Source of the DNA: Erysipelotrichaceae bacterium
GTDB lineage: Bacteria; Bacillota_I; Bacilli_A; Erysipelotrichales; Coprobacillaceae
Direction: 5' to 3'
DNA: 34,805 nt
Assembly (NCBI GenBank): GCA_021770925.1
Contig: JAETPY010000023.1
Span: 1-34,805, forward strand
This document shows positions 33,301 to 34,805 of this stretch, in pieces (the first letter of the stretch is position 1; every line of letters starts with the position of its first letter). The notes under the pieces were generated by a model. The model had not been told where the DNA came from. It made no database searches and saw nothing but the letters and a program-made list of their open reading frames with translations. A program made the position numbers and the translations under genes.

Positions 33301-33365
33301 AAAAGAGACTATCCAATAGTGTGTGGAGCTGTTGACCATGCATTATTGGAAAAGTCTCTTTCTTA
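33301..33365. terminator. long hairpin downstream of ackA
   Basis: Outer stem AAAAGAGACT/AAGTCTCTTT, then CCAATAGTGTGTGG pairs (with G-U pairs) with CCATGCATTATTGG across AGCTGTTGA. About 24 pairs in 61 bases, followed by CTTATAA. It probably ends ackA transcription but is much longer than the other terminators here. Confidence 0.65.
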
Positions 33366-33449
33366 TAATATGATATCATTCCCTTTTAGGGCCAATCTGT
33401 AGTTTATTATCTGATGCTGATTATGAAGTATCGACATGTTCTGGTCATA

Positions 33450-33581
33450 TCAGCTTTCAAGCAGAATTTTGATTTCGTTGATCTCATTATATAATTCTTC
33501 CAGCATTTCTTCTTCATCAATAATTTGTGGACCACCTTCGGTTATTTTTAATCTGTATATTTCATTTATAATATCTTTCAT
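33450..33581 (-). CDS. small acidic hypothetical protein (43 aa)
   Basis: Starts at ATG 33581 after an AAAGGAAAACAAGT site, and reads MKDIINEIYRLKITEGGP, then QIIDEEEMLEELYNEINEI. The sequence is helical and acidic, with no known domain. The longer in-frame start (33641) is less likely. It stands alone next to repeats and hairpins, with no partner gene. A real small gene or part of a former mobile element are both possible. Confidence 0.4.
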   Translation of the reverse strand: MKDIINEIYRLKITEGGPQIIDEEEMLEELYNEINEIKILLES

Positions 33582-34055
33582 TACTTGTTTTCCTTTCTGC
33601 TTTTTGTGGGTGAGAGTGAATATGAAGCATTTGGATTGCATACATATTATGATACTATTCCTTAATCTGGGAAATGATATGTATCCATTGACACATCTTT
33701 TTAATGCTTTTGTTGACGGATTCGATTCTTAAATTATTGACTAAAGTGTTGATTAGCACATAATGAAGAAACCAAGAAGTGATGGTAAACATATCGACAA
33801 AAGCATATAAGAATACAGATCAGATATCAATCAAACAGATACCACAAAAAGGGCTATCATGATAAACAGCTATTAAATTGGAGTTATCAAGCATTTTGCT
33901 TTTTGAAACTTGTGAATAGCTTTTTCATTTCTACTTACTATACTGTGAATAGTAACAAATTTACATCATCATAAGATTTTTGTGAATAATTATTGAAAGA
34001 AAGTGTTTTAAATGTTATCATTGACATGTACAAGACATACATAATGTTTTTAGAA

Positions 34056-34097
34056 AAAAAAGATAGGACTGCAAACCAAAGATCCTTTCTTTTTGTA
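34056..34097. terminator. terminator-like hairpin inside the inverted-repeat segment
   Basis: AAAAAGATAGGA pairs with TCCTTTCTTTTT (one bulge), T-rich at the 3' side. Confidence 0.45.
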
Positions 34098-34123
34098 TGT
34101 CGATCTCCTTAAATATAATAATA

Positions 34124-34176
34124 AAACAGCCGAGATAATCGCATATTATTTTGTCAAATTATTTCAGCTGTTTTTT
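34124..34176 (+). terminator. second terminator-like hairpin inside the inverted-repeat segment
   Basis: AAAACAGC pairs with GCTGTTTT; inside, GATAAT/ATTATTT pair; followed by TTATATT. Confidence 0.45.
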
Positions 34177-34253
34177 ATATTTGATAATTCAATTTGATTA
34201 GATCTTGTCTTTTTTAGTTAAAATAATGTGCTAATCAACATTCACTCTTCAAA

Positions 34254-34355
34254 GCTGAAAACGAATTCGTCAAGTTACATAGTTTTGAAATAAATGATAA
34301 CATTGATAAAATCAATATAATTTTGATTTTAATATACTATGTTTTCAGCTGAATA
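34254..34355. repeat. interrupted inverted repeat AGCTGAAAAC / GTTTTCAGCT
   Basis: The right arm reads ACTATG directly followed by TTTTCAGCT. The left arm has AGCTGAAAAC and CATAGT separated by 15 extra bases. Together they look like one long hairpin with an insertion in one arm. Confidence 0.4.
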
Positions 34356-34495
34356 CAGTTCTCTATGAAGGATGAATCAAATGAAATCCAAACCGCGAAA
34401 CTTGAGTAATTAAATGAAACAGAAAAGCCTGATTGTAGTCTCTGTTAGATTCCTTCTGTCGCTTTCCTAATTCTGTTTTATTCTAATAATATCTA

Positions 34496-34805
34496 TTATT
34501 CATTTATCTCATCTATTCTTTGTTTAAACTTTCCATACTCATCTTCTTCAAAAATTATTTTGTCAATCGCTTTTAAATGTTTAACATTTAGCGATAATAT
34601 CCATTCTTCTTCTCTTATCCCATATCTTGCTTCTATTAAATCAACAGTTCTTTTTAATGCACCTTCGATCCTTCCTTTAGCTAATCCCTTTTCATATATT
34701 TCCTGCTTTTCAGATTCATTAGCTGCTCTGTTTAAATCCCGCTTATAATACATATCTCTTAACAGTTCATCTTCATTAAACATTTCCAACTTCTTTTTCA
34801 TGATC
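34496..34805 (-). CDS. Rpn-type PD-(D/E)XK nuclease/putative transposase, C-terminal part (partial)
   Basis: The C-terminal 102 codons of a protein continuing beyond the right edge. The pattern EDELLRDMYYKRDLNRAANE, SEKQEIYEKGLAKGRIEG and LKRTVDLIEARYGI is typical of the helical tail of the Rpn/YhgA family of recombination-promoting nucleases, often annotated as transposase. These are about 250-320 residues long, with the nuclease core at the N-terminus, outside this window. The in-frame ATG at 34801 is likely internal, since the frame stays open upstream. Completeness cannot be judged. Confidence 0.75.
   Translation of the reverse strand, partial: IMKKKLEMFNEDELLRDMYYKRDLNRAANESEKQEIYEKGLAKGRIEGALKRTVDLIEARYGIREEEWILSLNVKHLKAIDKIIFEEDEYGKFKQRIDEINE

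Larger units (their letters stand above)
33747..34240. repeat. 494-bp segment bounded by 15-bp inverted repeats (possible MITE or IS relic)
   Basis: TGTTGATTAGCACAT at 33747-33761 is the exact reverse complement of ATGTGCTAATCAACA at 34226-34240. No transposase gene is intact between them, and no clear target-site duplication flanks the pair. The interior has two terminator-like hairpins. Such a layout suits a non-autonomous element or an eroded insertion sequence, but a single copy cannot prove it. Confidence 0.5.
33642..34495. other. repeat- and hairpin-rich non-coding region
   Basis: No supported gene. It holds the 15-bp inverted repeats at 33747 and 34226, the hairpins at 34056-34097, 34124-34176 and 34254-34355, and three TGTGAATA copies (33911, 33944, 33981). 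An AAACAGAA/TTCTGTTT hairpin lies near 34427-34482. Short open pieces on the minus strand (for example LRIESVNKSIKKMCQWIHI near 33650-33740) have no start or ribosome site. Confidence 0.55.

Noticed and set aside
33436-33732. 98-codon plus-strand ORF after ackA
   Set aside because: Serine/isoleucine-rich antisense of the 43-aa minus ORF, which has a ribosome site; no family match.
33642-34495. CRISPR array or intact insertion sequence in the repeat-rich end
   Set aside because: Repeats are too few and irregularly spaced for CRISPR, and no transposase frame is intact between the inverted repeats.

Overview
This AT-rich window looks like chromosomal DNA of an anaerobic, probably gut-living, spore-forming Firmicute of the Erysipelotrichia/Coprobacillus type (inferred). 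The signs are T-box, FMN and TPP riboswitches, ECF vitamin transporters, strong GGAGG ribosome sites, a dacB-spmA-spmB sporulation cluster, Rex, acetate kinase and a group B-like [FeFe] hydrogenase. Most of the window is ordinary core genome. The accessory-looking stretches are about 13.8-14.4 kb, 15.9-16.1 kb, 22.3-25.8 kb and 33.3-34.8 kb.

Left part (1-8.5 kb). A partial DAHP synthase gene (minus) sits behind a T-box whose specifier reads UUC (Phe). It is followed by an XRE regulator, a tRNA-Leu(CAA), an unknown 74-aa ORF, an rsmF-type rRNA methyltransferase and an HD protein. Facing these on the minus strand are an alpha/beta hydrolase with a TfoX-C protein, then the thyA-folA-plsC operon. 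An XRE gene carries a perfect 8-3-8 palindrome over its own promoter. A conserved barrel-like protein of unknown function closes this part.

Middle (8.5-22.3 kb). A threonine T-box controls a GNAT acetyltransferase and a threonyl-tRNA synthetase that lacks the TGS domain. Then come a small zinc-ribbon-like protein, an RluB/RsuA pseudouridine synthase and the hydrogenase. After a decayed stretch, an FMN riboswitch controls ribU and a flavin-binding-family protein. A DUF3795 gene relic lies upstream. Then come dacB-spmA-spmB, a membrane-anchored glycerophosphodiester phosphodiesterase and a sodium:neurotransmitter-type symporter.

Right part (22.3-34.8 kb). A 52-codon ORF resembles a cysteine-depleted CoiA N-terminus. 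Next is the most unusual locus: a two-gene unit of a calcineurin-like phosphoesterase with an unrecognised 200-residue N-terminal region, and a D-2-hydroxyacid dehydrogenase fused to an unusual ~140-residue N-terminal domain. The core operon DUF402-tsaE-tsaB-rimI-tsaD-rex-asnS covers tRNA t6A synthesis, redox sensing and Asn charging. A TPP-riboswitch-controlled thiT is divergent from ackA. The last 1.5 kb holds hairpins, a ~494-bp segment bounded by 15-bp inverted repeats, a 43-aa ORF and the C-terminal part of an Rpn-type nuclease/transposase.

I did not find a CRISPR array, an intact insertion sequence or a complete known defence system.
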